Source of the DNA: Shinella sp. PSBB067
GTDB lineage: Bacteria; Pseudomonadota; Alphaproteobacteria; Rhizobiales; Rhizobiaceae
NCBI RefSeq assembly: GCF_016839145.1
Contig: NZ_CP069303.1
Coordinates: forward strand, 3,224,001-3,288,000
Direction of reading: 5' to 3'
DNA length: 64,000 bases
Position numbers and translations under genes: made by a program. Position 1 is the stretch's first letter. Every line of letters starts with the position of its first letter. Under the pieces are notes generated by a model. It saw nothing but the letters and a program-made list of their open reading frames with translations, was not told where the DNA came from and ran no database searches. Shown here piece after piece: positions 54,683-63,430 of the stretch.

Positions 54683-57133
54683 CTAAAGCTCCTTTTCGGG
54701 CTGGGGGGTGAGCGTTTGAAAACCGGGAAGAAGATCGATGGCCCAGCCGACGTCGCGGGCATCGAGCCATGCGGGGAGAAAGCCGTCGCGGCCGTGTTCG
54801 GCGACGAGGTTGGCGATCAGCGTCTGGTCGGATTTCGAGGACGCGGCGCAGAGCGCGAGGCCGAGTTCGGAAAGGCCGAGCTCGAACAGGCGATTTCCGC
54901 GGCGCGACTGGCAGTAGTAGTCCCGCTTGGGGGTCGCCCGCGCGAGGATCTCGATCTGGCGGTCGTTGAGGCCGAACCGCCTGTAGATCGCCGTGATCTG
55001 CGGTTCGATGGCTCGTTCGTTCGGCAGCAGCAGCCGAGTCGGGCAGCTCTCGATGATCGCCGGCGCGATGTCTGAATTGTCGATATCGGACAGCGACTGC
55101 GTAGCGAAGATGACCGAGGCGTTCTTCTTTCTGAGCGTCTTCAGCCATTCGCGGAGCTGGCCGGCGAAGCCCTCGTCATCGAGGGCAAGCCATCCCTCGT
55201 CGATGATGAGCAAGGTCGGGCGGCCGTCCAGCCGGTCGCCGATGCGATGGAACAGGTAGGCGAGCACGGCGGGCGCGGCGCCCGTACCCACAAGGCCCTC
55301 GATCTCGAACGCCTGCACGTCGGCCGAGCCAAGATGTTCGGTCTCCGCGTCGAGCGGCCGACCATAGGGGCCGCCGACGCAATAGGGACGAAGCGCCTGC
55401 TTGAGATCGTTCGACTGGAGCAGAACGTTGAGGCCCGTGATCGTCCGTTCCTCGATCGGCGCGGATGCGAGCGAGGTCAACGCGGTCCAGATGTGCTCCT
55501 TCGCCTCGGGCGTAATCGTGATGCCCTCACGGGACAGGATCGCGACGATCCAGTCGGCGGCCCAGGCGCGCTCATAGGTGTCATGAATGCGGGCGAGCGG
55601 CTGGAGGGAGACCGAGACATCGGAGCCTTCGGTAAGGCCGCCACCAAGATCATGCCAGTCGCCGCCCATGGCTAGCGCGGCCGCCCGGATCGACCCGCCG
55701 AAATCGAACGCGAAGACCTGGCTGCGTGGGTAGCGGCGGAACTGCAAAGCCATGAGGGCGAGCAGCACGGACTTGCCCGCGCCGGTCGGGCCGACCACCA
55801 GGGTATGGCCGACGTCGCCGACATGCAGAGACAACCGGAACGGGGTCGAGCCTTCGGTCTTGCCGTAAAGCAAGGGGGGCGCATTGAAGTGCTCGTCCCG
55901 TTCCGGCCCCGCCCACACGGCGCTCAGGGGGATCATGTGGGCGAGATTGAGTGTCGAGATCGGCGGCTGGCGGACATTGGCGTAGGCATGGCCCGGCAAG
56001 CTGCCGAGCCATGCGTCAACGGCGTTCACGGTCTCGATCATGGCCGTGAAGTCGCGACCCTGAATGACCTTCTCGACCAGCCGCAGTTTCTCGTCGGCAA
56101 GGCGCGCGTCGGCGTCCCAGACGGTGATGGTCGCCGTGACGTAGGCCAGCCCGGCCACGTCGGCGCCGAGCTCCTGTAGCGCGAGATCGGCGTCCGCCGC
56201 CTTGTTCGCCGCGTCAGTGTCCACGAGCACGGACCGCTCGTTGGTCATCACTTCCTTCAGGATCGCCGCAATGCTCTTGCGCTTGGCGAACCACTGCCGG
56301 CGGATCTTGGTCAGGAGTTTCGTCGCGTCGGTCTTGTCGAGCAGGATCGCGCGCGTCGACCAGCGATATGGAAAGGCCAGCCGGTTGAGGTCGTCGAGCA
56401 ACCCGGGCGTCGTTGCCGTCGGGAACCCGATGATAGTTAGAATGCGCAGGTTCTGGTCGCCAAGGCGCGGTTCCAGCCCGCCGGTCAGCGGCTGGTCGGC
56501 CAGAAGCGCATCGAGGTAGACCGGGGTTTCGGGGACGCGGACGCGGTGACGCTTCGTCGAAATCGTCGAATGCAGGTAGGTCAGCGTCTCGCCATCATCG
56601 AGCCAGCGGCAGGACGGCATGAAGCCGTCGAGAAGCGCCAGCACGCGGTCGGTGCGATCGGTGAAGGCCCGCAGGATCTCGTGCGGATCGATGCCCGAAC
56701 GTTCGCGGCCTTCGTACAGCCAGGACTCGGTGCGTGCGGCTTCCTCCGCTGGCGGAAGGAACAAGAAGGTCAGGAAGTAGCTGGAGACGAAATGGGCGCC
56801 CGCTTCCTCGAACCCCGCCTTGCGCTCGGCATCGACCAGGCCGGAAGCCGGATCGGGGAAACTGCTGTCCGGATAGGTGTCGGCTTCGTGACGCTGCGCT
56901 TCGACGAAGATGCTCCAGCCCAAGCCAAGCCTACGGAAGGCGTTGTTGATACGGCTGGCGACGGCGACCAGCTCGGCCGCGACGGCGGAATCAAGATCGG
57001 GACCGCGGAACTTCGCGGTGCGCTGGAACGATCCGTCCTTGTTGAGCACGACGCCTGTAGCAACGAGCGCGACCCAGGGCAGATAGTCCGCAAGACGCGA
57101 TGCTGAGCCGCGATATTCGGCAAGGTTCATCAT
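54683..57133 (-). CDS. trbE: Conjugal transfer ATPase TrbE (VirB4-like)
   Basis: This 816-residue ATPase drives pilus assembly and DNA transfer. The N-terminal VirB4 domain (about 1-400) is followed by Walker A GPTGAGKS at residues 448-455 and Walker B TLLIIDEGWLAL further on, then the FATQSLSDIDNS segment. Length matches TrbE. It is separated from trbD by 14 bases. Confidence 0.95.
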   Translation of the reverse strand: MMNLAEYRGSASRLADYLPWVALVATGVVLNKDGSFQRTAKFRGPDLDSAVAAELVAVASRINNAFRRLGLGWSIFVEAQRHEADTYPDSSFPDPASGLVDAERKAGFEEAGAHFVSSYFLTFLFLPPAEEAARTESWLYEGRERSGIDPHEILRAFTDRTDRVLALLDGFMPSCRWLDDGETLTYLHSTISTKRHRVRVPETPVYLDALLADQPLTGGLEPRLGDQNLRILTIIGFPTATTPGLLDDLNRLAFPYRWSTRAILLDKTDATKLLTKIRRQWFAKRKSIAAILKEVMTNERSVLVDTDAANKAADADLALQELGADVAGLAYVTATITVWDADARLADEKLRLVEKVIQGRDFTAMIETVNAVDAWLGSLPGHAYANVRQPPISTLNLAHMIPLSAVWAGPERDEHFNAPPLLYGKTEGSTPFRLSLHVGDVGHTLVVGPTGAGKSVLLALMALQFRRYPRSQVFAFDFGGSIRAAALAMGGDWHDLGGGLTEGSDVSVSLQPLARIHDTYERAWAADWIVAILSREGITITPEAKEHIWTALTSLASAPIEERTITGLNVLLQSNDLKQALRPYCVGGPYGRPLDAETEHLGSADVQAFEIEGLVGTGAAPAVLAYLFHRIGDRLDGRPTLLIIDEGWLALDDEGFAGQLREWLKTLRKKNASVIFATQSLSDIDNSDIAPAIIESCPTRLLLPNERAIEPQITAIYRRFGLNDRQIEILARATPKRDYYCQSRRGNRLFELGLSELGLALCAASSKSDQTLIANLVAEHGRDGFLPAWLDARDVGWAIDLLPGFQTLTPQPEKEL

Positions 57134-57147
57134 CGGCAGCGCCTCCC

Positions 57148-57429
57148 TCAGACCGCGAGGAAAGCCGGGATGCGCAGGTGCCTGCGGCCGACCTCGACAA
57201 AGAGCGGGTCACGGCGGGCGGCCCAGACGGCGATGAAATGGCCGATTGCCCAGATTGCGATCCCGACCAGCCAGAGCCGCAGGCCCAAGCCGACCGCTCC
57301 GGCCAGCGTGCCGTTCATGATGGCGATCGATCGCGGGGCGCCGCCGAGCAGGATGTGCTCGGTCAGAGCGCGGTGGACCGGCACCGTGTAACCCGGCACC
57401 TCGTCCAATTGTTCGAACGCGACCGCCAT
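57148..57429 (-). CDS. trbD: Conjugal transfer protein TrbD (VirB3-like)
   Basis: This 93-residue inner-membrane protein has one or two adjacent helices (about residues 30-70) and the VHRALTEHILLGGAPRS motif of TrbD/VirB3. It partners TrbE. The first base of its ATG is the last base of the trbC stop. Confidence 0.9.
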   Translation of the reverse strand: MAVAFEQLDEVPGYTVPVHRALTEHILLGGAPRSIAIMNGTLAGAVGLGLRLWLVGIAIWAIGHFIAVWAARRDPLFVEVGRRHLRIPAFLAV

Positions 57430-57839
57430 CAGACGAGCGCTCCGCCGCCAAAGGAGAAGAACGACAGGAAGAAGCTCGACGCGGCGAATGCGATCGAGAG
57501 GCCGAAGACGATCTGGATCAGCCTACGGAAGCCGCCACTCGTATCGCCAAAGGCGAGCGCAAGGCCCGTCGCGATGATGATGATCACCGCGACGATCTTG
57601 GCGACCGGCCCTTCGATCGACTGGAGGATCTGCTGAAGGGGTTGCTCCCAGGGCATCGATGAGCCGGAGGCATAGGCTGGCGACGTGGCGGCCAGCATCA
57701 TGATGGTGAGGAGCGCAGTCGATGCGGAGAGACGCTTGTAGGCACCGCGCATGAGCGAGCCGACCGGCGGCTCCCGATGGGCGGGGATCGTGGACAGGAC
57801 GGGCGGGTTGGTGACATCCGGAATGGCGGGCGAATTCAT
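57429..57839 (-). CDS. trbC: Conjugal pilin TrbC (VirB2-like)
   Basis: This 136-residue pre-pilin has a long N-terminal leader (cleavage probably near residue 57, SPAYA) and two hydrophobic helices ([36 protein letters not shown]), the standard VirB2 layout. It is the major pilus subunit. The start overlaps the trbB stop by four bases. Confidence 0.9.
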   Translation of the reverse strand: MNSPAIPDVTNPPVLSTIPAHREPPVGSLMRGAYKRLSASTALLTIMMLAATSPAYASGSSMPWEQPLQQILQSIEGPVAKIVAVIIIIATGLALAFGDTSGGFRRLIQIVFGLSIAFAASSFFLSFFSFGGGALV

Positions 57840-58816
57840 TCAGCTTCTCCGTTCGGGGTGGTTGCGGGGGTGATGCGGTAATCGCCGTCCGGGCCGAGCC
57901 CTTCGACGCGGGCGAGCTCGGCCAGCCGGCGGGCGGAACCACGACCGGAGAGGACGGCGACGAGATCGATCGTCTCGGCGATCAGCGCGCGCGGGACGGT
58001 GACGACGGCCTCCTGGATGAGTTGCTCGAGGCGGCGCAGCGCGCCGATGCCGGAACCGGCATGGATCGTGCCGATGCCGCCGGGGTGGCCGGTGCCCCAC
58101 GCCTTGAGAAGGTCGAGGGCTTCGGAGCCCCGTACCTCGCCGATCGGAATACGATCGGGTCGCAGGCGCAGCGAGGAGCGGACGAGATCCGAGAGCGTCG
58201 CCACGCCGTCCTTCGTCCGCATCGAGACGAGGTTCGGCGCGGCGCATTGCAGCTCGCGCGTGTCCTCGATGATAACGACGCGATCGGCGCCCTTCGCCAC
58301 TTCGGCGAGCAGTGCGTTCGTGAGTGTGGTCTTGCCCGTCGATGTGCCGCCCGCGACGAGAATGTTGGCGCGGGATGCGACAGCCATTCGCAGCGCGATG
58401 GCCTGATCGGCGGTCATGATGCCCGCCGCCACGTAGTCGTCGAGCGTGAACACGGCGACGGCGGGCTTACGGATGGCGAAAGCTGGAGACGCGACGACGG
58501 GAGGGAGCAAGCCTTCAAACCGTTCGCCGGTTTCGGGCAGTTCGGCCGATACACGCGGGGAGCGCGCATGCACTTCGGCGCCGACATGGTGCGCGACCAG
58601 GCGCACGATGCGTTCGCCATCAGCGGGCGTCATTGTCTCGCCGGTATCGGCCAGCCCTTCGGAAAGCCGATCCACCCAGATGCGGCCATCGGGGTTCAGC
58701 ATGACCTCGACCACGGCCGGTTCCTCCAGAAACCGGGCGATGGCGGGTCCGAGCGCGGTGCGCAGCATGCGAGCGCCGCGCTGGATCGCTTCCTGTCTCT
58801 GGTGAGTGGATGCCAT
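57836..58816 (-). CDS. trbB: Conjugal transfer ATPase TrbB (VirB11-like)
   Basis: This 326-residue hexameric ATPase has Walker [23 protein letters not shown] (Walker B/Asp box) and the [15 protein letters not shown]is box of VirB11 proteins. It opens the trb operon, 190 bases after the CopG-like gene. Its ribosome-binding sequence lies in a short hairpin. Confidence 0.95.
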   Translation of the reverse strand: MASTHQRQEAIQRGARMLRTALGPAIARFLEEPAVVEVMLNPDGRIWVDRLSEGLADTGETMTPADGERIVRLVAHHVGAEVHARSPRVSAELPETGERFEGLLPPVVASPAFAIRKPAVAVFTLDDYVAAGIMTADQAIALRMAVASRANILVAGGTSTGKTTLTNALLAEVAKGADRVVIIEDTRELQCAAPNLVSMRTKDGVATLSDLVRSSLRLRPDRIPIGEVRGSEALDLLKAWGTGHPGGIGTIHAGSGIGALRRLEQLIQEAVVTVPRALIAETIDLVAVLSGRGSARRLAELARVEGLGPDGDYRITPATTPNGEAE

Positions 58817-58818
58817 AT

Positions 58819-58841
58819 CGTCCCCATTTCTCGTGGGGACG
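58819..58841 (-). promoter_or_regulatory. Hairpin covering the trbB ribosome-binding site
   Basis: CGTCCCC (58819-58825) pairs with GGGGACG (58835-58841) across nine bases. On the minus strand the trbB-proximal arm contains GGGGA, the only Shine-Dalgarno-like sequence before the ATG at 58816. It could limit TrbB synthesis. The remaining intergenic DNA to 59006 holds a second short palindrome (CCCCG-GAT-CGGGG) and no gene. Confidence 0.45.
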
Positions 58842-59006
58842 CGACAGATGACCCCCGGATCGGGGATGATTAAAAGGGCCCGGAATTAGGCTGATTCAAC
58901 AAGTTTCGGTCGTAGTAGTAGTGTGGCGTGCAAATACAGGAGAACGGCGGCGCGGCCCTATTCTTGAACTTGTCGATCCCGCCCCCAGATGCCGCGCGCG
59001 AGGAGG

Positions 59007-59435
59007 TCAGGTGTCCGATTCGGGCTTATCCTCCGAAATCTCCTGCCGCAGCTTCGGCCCCTGCGCCAAGCGTCGACCCAGCGCCGTAATGAACGCTTCG
59101 TAACGCTCGCTGGATTTCGCTCGCGCCGCCTGCGCCGCCGGCTCCGGGAGGGCGGGCGTCGTGGTGATCCAGAAGCGGATGAACACCGCCAGGGTCTCCA
59201 CCGCGATGCCGACATCGCGTTCGAGGCGTGTCATTCGACGATCGAGCTGGTCGAGGCGTTTTGAAAAGATGGCTTCGCGCCGTTCGGCGTCGTCCGGCGA
59301 GAGGAAGGACGCGATGGCTGCCTCGGCGATCATGGACTGTGATTGCTCGCGGCGTGCGGCGAAATCTGCCAGCGTCTTTTCGACCTCGGGGTCGAGATAG
59401 ATCGTTGTCTTTCTCTTTTTTCGGCGAACGGTCAT
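59007..59435 (-). CDS. CopG/ribbon-helix-helix domain protein
   Basis: This 142-residue protein has an N-terminal RHH motif (KKRKTTIYLDPEVEKTLADFAARREQSQSMIAEAAIASFL), then a coiled-coil-like helix and a short hydrophobic piece. Such genes between traG and trbB in this type of module probably act as DNA-binding regulators or relaxosome helpers. It starts five bases after traG ends. Confidence 0.85.
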   Translation of the reverse strand: MTVRRKKRKTTIYLDPEVEKTLADFAARREQSQSMIAEAAIASFLSPDDAERREAIFSKRLDQLDRRMTRLERDVGIAVETLAVFIRFWITTTPALPEPAAQAARAKSSERYEAFITALGRRLAQGPKLRQEISEDKPESDT

Positions 59436-59440
59436 GGTGG

Positions 59441-61423
59441 CTACAGCTCCATGCCGTCGTTGGGATCAAGAGAGACCTGCCGTGCGATGCCCTGCATCTG
59501 CCGGATCATGCGACGGTTCCCCACGGCCTCCTCTTCGGCGTCATCCGGGAGGTCGATCTCGAATTCGTTTTCGATGGGCGCCTTTTTCTCAACCGGCTTT
59601 ACGCGGCTCAGCTCGGGTTGCAGCCGACGTTCGGAACTGGTGGTGTCCTCATCGTCCGAGGAGGCCGCGGTCGTCGCGATCTCTTCCGGGCGCGGTGGTA
59701 TCGGCAGGCTGCTCCAGTCGTCCGGGCCGGTGCTGTCAGGTCGTTTCGGCTCCGGCGGCGCCAGCACCCGCTCCTTGAAGCGGGCATCCTCGTAATAGCG
59801 CGCCTTCTTCGCCCGGATCGGCGGGATGCCGGCGACCATGACGATCTCGTCGGTCGGCGGAAGCTGCATGATCTCGCCTGGCGTCAGCAACTGACGGGCG
59901 GTCTCCGAGCGCGACACCATCAGATGGCCTAACCACGGCGACAGGCGGTGGCCGGCGTAGTTCTTCATGGCCTTCATTTCGGTGGCTGTGCCCAGCGCGT
60001 CCGAGACGCGCTTGGCGGTGCGTTCGTCGTTCGTGGCGAAGCTGACCCGGACATGGCAATTGTCGAGGATCGAGTTGTTCGGGCCATAGGCCTTTTCGAT
60101 CTGGTTGAGGCTCTGCGCGATCAGGAACGCTTTGAGTCCGTAGCCCGCCATGAAGGCCAGCGCGCTTTCGAAGAAGTCGAGCCTGCCGAGGGCTGGAAAC
60201 TCGTCGAGCATCAGCAAGAGACGATGCCGCCCGACCTTGGCCTGCAGGTCCTCGGTTAGGCGCCGCCCGATCTGGTTGAGCAACAACCGGATCAACGGCT
60301 TGGTGCGATTGATGTCGGAGGGCGGCACGACGAGGTAGAGCGTCGTGGGATGCTCGCCGCCCACGATGTCGCTGATCCGCCAGTCGCAGCGGCGCGTCAC
60401 CGCAGCGACCACCGGGTCACGATAGAGGCCGAGGAAGGACATCGCCGTCGAGAGCACGCCCGAACGCTCGTTGTCGGATTTGTTCAGTAGCTCGCGCGCC
60501 GCGCTGGCGACGACGGGGTGCGGACCGGCTTCGCCGAGATGCGCAGTCTTCATCATCGACCTCAGCGTCGACTCGACAGGCCGCTTTGGGTCGGAAAGGA
60601 AGTTGGCGACGCCCGCGAGGGTCTTTTCCGGCTCGGCATATAGGACGTGAAGGATCGCGCCGACCAGAAGCGAATGGCTGGTTTTTTCCCAGTGGTTCCG
60701 TTTGTCCAGGCTACCCTCGGGATCGACCAGGATGTCGGCGATGTTCTGGACATCGCGAACCTCCCATTCACCGCGCCTGACCTCGAGCAGCGGGTTATAT
60801 GCCGATGATTCCGGATTGGTCGGATCGAAGAGCAGCACCCTGCCGTGCCGGGATCGGAACCCGGCCGTGAGCGTCCAGTTCTCCCCCTTGATGTCGTGAA
60901 CGATGGCCGAGCCGGGCCAGGTGAGAAGCGAGGGCACGACGAGGCCGACGCCCTTGCCCGAACGGGTCGGCGCAAAGCACAGCACATGCTCGGCGCCATC
61001 GTGCCGCAGATAGTCGCGCTCGTATCGACCGAGAACGACTCCGTCCGGACCGAGCAGGCCGGCGTCGCGGATCTCCTGATCCTGCGCCCAGCGCGCCGAG
61101 CCGTAGGTGGCGACATTCTTCGCCTCGCGCGCACGCCAGACCGACATGCCGATTGCGACGGCGATCGCAATGAAGCCACCCGACGCGGCGATCACGCCGC
61201 CCACGGCGAAGATGCCTGGGGCGTAGGCGTCGTAGAAATACCACCACCACATGATGGCGGCCGGAAAGTAGACCGGCACGCCGAACAGCGTGAACCACGG
61301 CTCGCCGAGCTGCGCCTGATAGCCGAGGCTCCACGCGACATACTGCGTCGCGCCCCAGACGGTGGTGAGGACGATCGCAAACACGATCAGGATCTGTCCC
61401 CAAAGGATTTTGGTGGCGGACAT
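59441..61423 (-). CDS. traG: Type IV coupling protein TraG (VirD4-like)
   Basis: This 660-residue ATPase recruits the relaxase-DNA complex to the mating channel. Two to three N-terminal helices (about 8-95) precede Walker A PTRSGKGVG (152-160) and the VirD4-type HDIKGENW, then LLMLDEFPALGRLDFFESAL (Walker B) and AQSLNQIEKAYG. The C-terminal tail is acidic. It lies 24 bases after the relaxase gene. Confidence 0.95.
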   Translation of the reverse strand: MSATKILWGQILIVFAIVLTTVWGATQYVAWSLGYQAQLGEPWFTLFGVPVYFPAAIMWWWYFYDAYAPGIFAVGGVIAASGGFIAIAVAIGMSVWRAREAKNVATYGSARWAQDQEIRDAGLLGPDGVVLGRYERDYLRHDGAEHVLCFAPTRSGKGVGLVVPSLLTWPGSAIVHDIKGENWTLTAGFRSRHGRVLLFDPTNPESSAYNPLLEVRRGEWEVRDVQNIADILVDPEGSLDKRNHWEKTSHSLLVGAILHVLYAEPEKTLAGVANFLSDPKRPVESTLRSMMKTAHLGEAGPHPVVASAARELLNKSDNERSGVLSTAMSFLGLYRDPVVAAVTRRCDWRISDIVGGEHPTTLYLVVPPSDINRTKPLIRLLLNQIGRRLTEDLQAKVGRHRLLLMLDEFPALGRLDFFESALAFMAGYGLKAFLIAQSLNQIEKAYGPNNSILDNCHVRVSFATNDERTAKRVSDALGTATEMKAMKNYAGHRLSPWLGHLMVSRSETARQLLTPGEIMQLPPTDEIVMVAGIPPIRAKKARYYEDARFKERVLAPPEPKRPDSTGPDDWSSLPIPPRPEEIATTAASSDDEDTTSSERRLQPELSRVKPVEKKAPIENEFEIDLPDDAEEEAVGNRRMIRQMQGIARQVSLDPNDGMEL

Positions 61424-61447
61424 GGCGATAATCCTTTCTGACTGAGG

Positions 61448-63187
61448 TTAGAGGCCGAGCCCGCGCTTCCGACCGAAATCCCAGTCGACGCCGCCGTCGT
61501 CGCGCGAGACGCCGGAGACGTGGCGGCCGATCTGCTTTTCGAGCGAGGGAGACCAGGGCACGAGCTGGAAGCCGAGGCCGTCGTCGATCATGGCGAAGCG
61601 GCCGGAGGCGAGTGCAAAGCGCTGGCGATAGGAGCCGGCGACATATTCGCCTGTCCCGGCCTGAGCGAACGGCAGCCCGGTCTCGGCGGCGAGCTTTTCT
61701 CCGAGCGCATTGACCTCACGGTCGCGCAGCGTGTTGAGCAGGCGGCGTGCGAAGACGATGCGTCCGCCCTGACGATCGGCGAGCCCCTCACCGATCAGAT
61801 GCTCGGCGCGTTCTTCCATGGCCTGGCGGACTTCCGAGCCAAAGCCACCTTCGGAAAGCGCGACCGGCTCACGGGCGATGGCCTGCCGGTCGAGCCAGGT
61901 GGCGCCGGTCGCGTTCACCTGGGCGCCGAGATCGAGATCGGACCTAACGGCGAGCGCCACCCGACGCTGACCCTGCGCATCCTCATAGGCGCGCAGCTCG
62001 ACGATCGAGCCGGGCGGGCTGTCGCCGGCTGCGTCGAGGTGCGGCAGCCGGATGTGATGCGTACGGCCGTCCACACCGTCGACGACGGCGTAGGCGGACC
62101 CTTTCAGCTCGTCGTCAAGGCCACGCTCGACCAGTCGGCCGACGACGGGCACGTCGAGGCTTTCGCCGGCCAGCACGTAGCTCGCAGATCCGCGTTCGAT
62201 GCCGCGCTCGGTCAGCGCGCGGTGCATACGTTTGATGATGTCGCCGCGTTCGCCGAGTTCGCGCAGGACGGTTTCCGCTTCCGGCTTGATGAACCATTGG
62301 GAGTGGCCTACCTGCCCGGCGACGCCGAGGGTTTCGAGCGTGCGCAGGCGGCCGACCTTCAGCGCATGAAACTCGTCAGGCTGGCGATCTGCGAGCGGGG
62401 CGAGATCGATGATGCCGGACTTGCCGGCGTCGCGGACGAGTTGCCGATCGAGCTGGGTCCACCGCTCTGCCGTGATCTGGCTTTCGAGGCTGCGGCGGAT
62501 ATCAAGGTCGGTGCGTGGCCCCAGCTCATGGCTGATGAGATCGCGCGCGCGGTCACGCATCCCCTCTTTGATGTAGTCGCGGGAGATCACGAGGTCCTGG
62601 CCGTCGTCCCGCACGCCCCGCACGATAAGATGGATATGCGGATGCTGCGTATTCCAGTGATCGACGGCCACCCAGTCGAGCCGCGTGCCGAGATCTTTTT
62701 CCATCTGGCCGACGAGATCGCGGATGAACGATCGAAGGTCGGACATGTCGGGAGCATCGTCAGGCGATACGATGAACCGGAAATGATGCCGGTCGTCTCC
62801 GCAGCGCTCGGCGAAGGCTCGCCCATCGGCGTCCTCGGTTCCGGGCCCGAACAATCGGGCCTTCTCGCCGTCACGGGTCACACCGTCGCGACGCAGATAA
62901 TCGAGATGCGTCCCCAGCGGCGCGGACCGTGGGCTGTGGCGGACCACGCGCGCCTTGACGACGGCGCCGCGGGTCCGCGACGTGATCAGGCGATTGGCCT
63001 GGATGCTGGCGCGCTGGCCACGGCCGAAGCGGGATCGATTGCCCGAGGTGACGCGGCCGGACCGTGAGACGCCGCCGCCTGCCTTCTTCGCAGCGGCGAG
63101 CGCCTGCGCGACAAAGGGACGAGCCTGCTGCGCGCGGGTGGATCGGATGCGCCCGGGACGGACGCGGAATTCGCGTTCATCGGACAT
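61448..63187 (-). CDS. Conjugative relaxase (VirD2-like, DUF3363)
   Basis: This 579-residue protein has a basic N-terminus and a relaxase core with the HxHxH metal site (H182, H184, H186 in NTQHPHIHLIVRG), consistent with an MOBP-type enzyme. The C-terminal part corresponds to DUF3363. It nicks oriT and stays attached to the transferred strand. I chose the ATG at 63187 (MSDEREFRVRPGRIRS); the upstream extension in the same frame lies in the oriT-like region. Its own oriT is probably the repeat-rich DNA just upstream. Confidence 0.92.
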   Translation of the reverse strand: MSDEREFRVRPGRIRSTRAQQARPFVAQALAAAKKAGGGVSRSGRVTSGNRSRFGRGQRASIQANRLITSRTRGAVVKARVVRHSPRSAPLGTHLDYLRRDGVTRDGEKARLFGPGTEDADGRAFAERCGDDRHHFRFIVSPDDAPDMSDLRSFIRDLVGQMEKDLGTRLDWVAVDHWNTQHPHIHLIVRGVRDDGQDLVISRDYIKEGMRDRARDLISHELGPRTDLDIRRSLESQITAERWTQLDRQLVRDAGKSGIIDLAPLADRQPDEFHALKVGRLRTLETLGVAGQVGHSQWFIKPEAETVLRELGERGDIIKRMHRALTERGIERGSASYVLAGESLDVPVVGRLVERGLDDELKGSAYAVVDGVDGRTHHIRLPHLDAAGDSPPGSIVELRAYEDAQGQRRVALAVRSDLDLGAQVNATGATWLDRQAIAREPVALSEGGFGSEVRQAMEERAEHLIGEGLADRQGGRIVFARRLLNTLRDREVNALGEKLAAETGLPFAQAGTGEYVAGSYRQRFALASGRFAMIDDGLGFQLVPWSPSLEKQIGRHVSGVSRDDGGVDWDFGRKRGLGL

Positions 63188-63242
63188 GACGCATCTCCGC
63201 GCGGTGCGAAACACCACGCAAAAACAGTAAGATGGGCGTGCG

Positions 63243-63343
63243 GCGCACGGTGCGCGAATACGCTGCACGGTGCGGAACGCGCCAAAAACATGAACAAAAA
63301 CAACCGACCGACGGACGCGCACCGTGCGCCCTTTTATCCTGCC
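63243..63343 (+). other. Candidate origin of transfer (oriT) with repeats and nic-like sequence
   Basis: The 243-base gap between the relaxase and transglycosylase genes contains two copies of GCACGGTGCG exactly 20 bases apart (63245-63254 and 63265-63274). It also holds a palindrome GCGCAC-C-GTGCGC (63317-63329), which restates the first copy on the other strand. Six bases later comes TATCCTGCC (63335-63343), which matches the P-type nic core YATCCTG|Y. An inverted repeat a few bases before nic is the layout of the RP4 oriT. The predicted nick would fall after 63341 on the plus strand. Confidence 0.55.
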
Positions 63344-63430
63344 ATCGTCCGGTCGCTGCGCCTGCCCCCACCCCCGGCGTTCTCCATGGCACGCCAGAGC
63401 CCGAGGGGATGCACCTTGATGGCGGGCCGC

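Noticed and set aside
61520-63067. 515-codon plus-strand ORF opposite the relaxase
   Set aside because: The relaxase frame has an HxHxH motif and fits the operon; the opposite frame shows no domain.
63188-63322. N-terminal extension of the relaxase to 63322
   Set aside because: The extension is Arg/Val/Cys-rich without relaxase features and would run through the repeat region. The ATG at 63187 gives a normal N-terminus.
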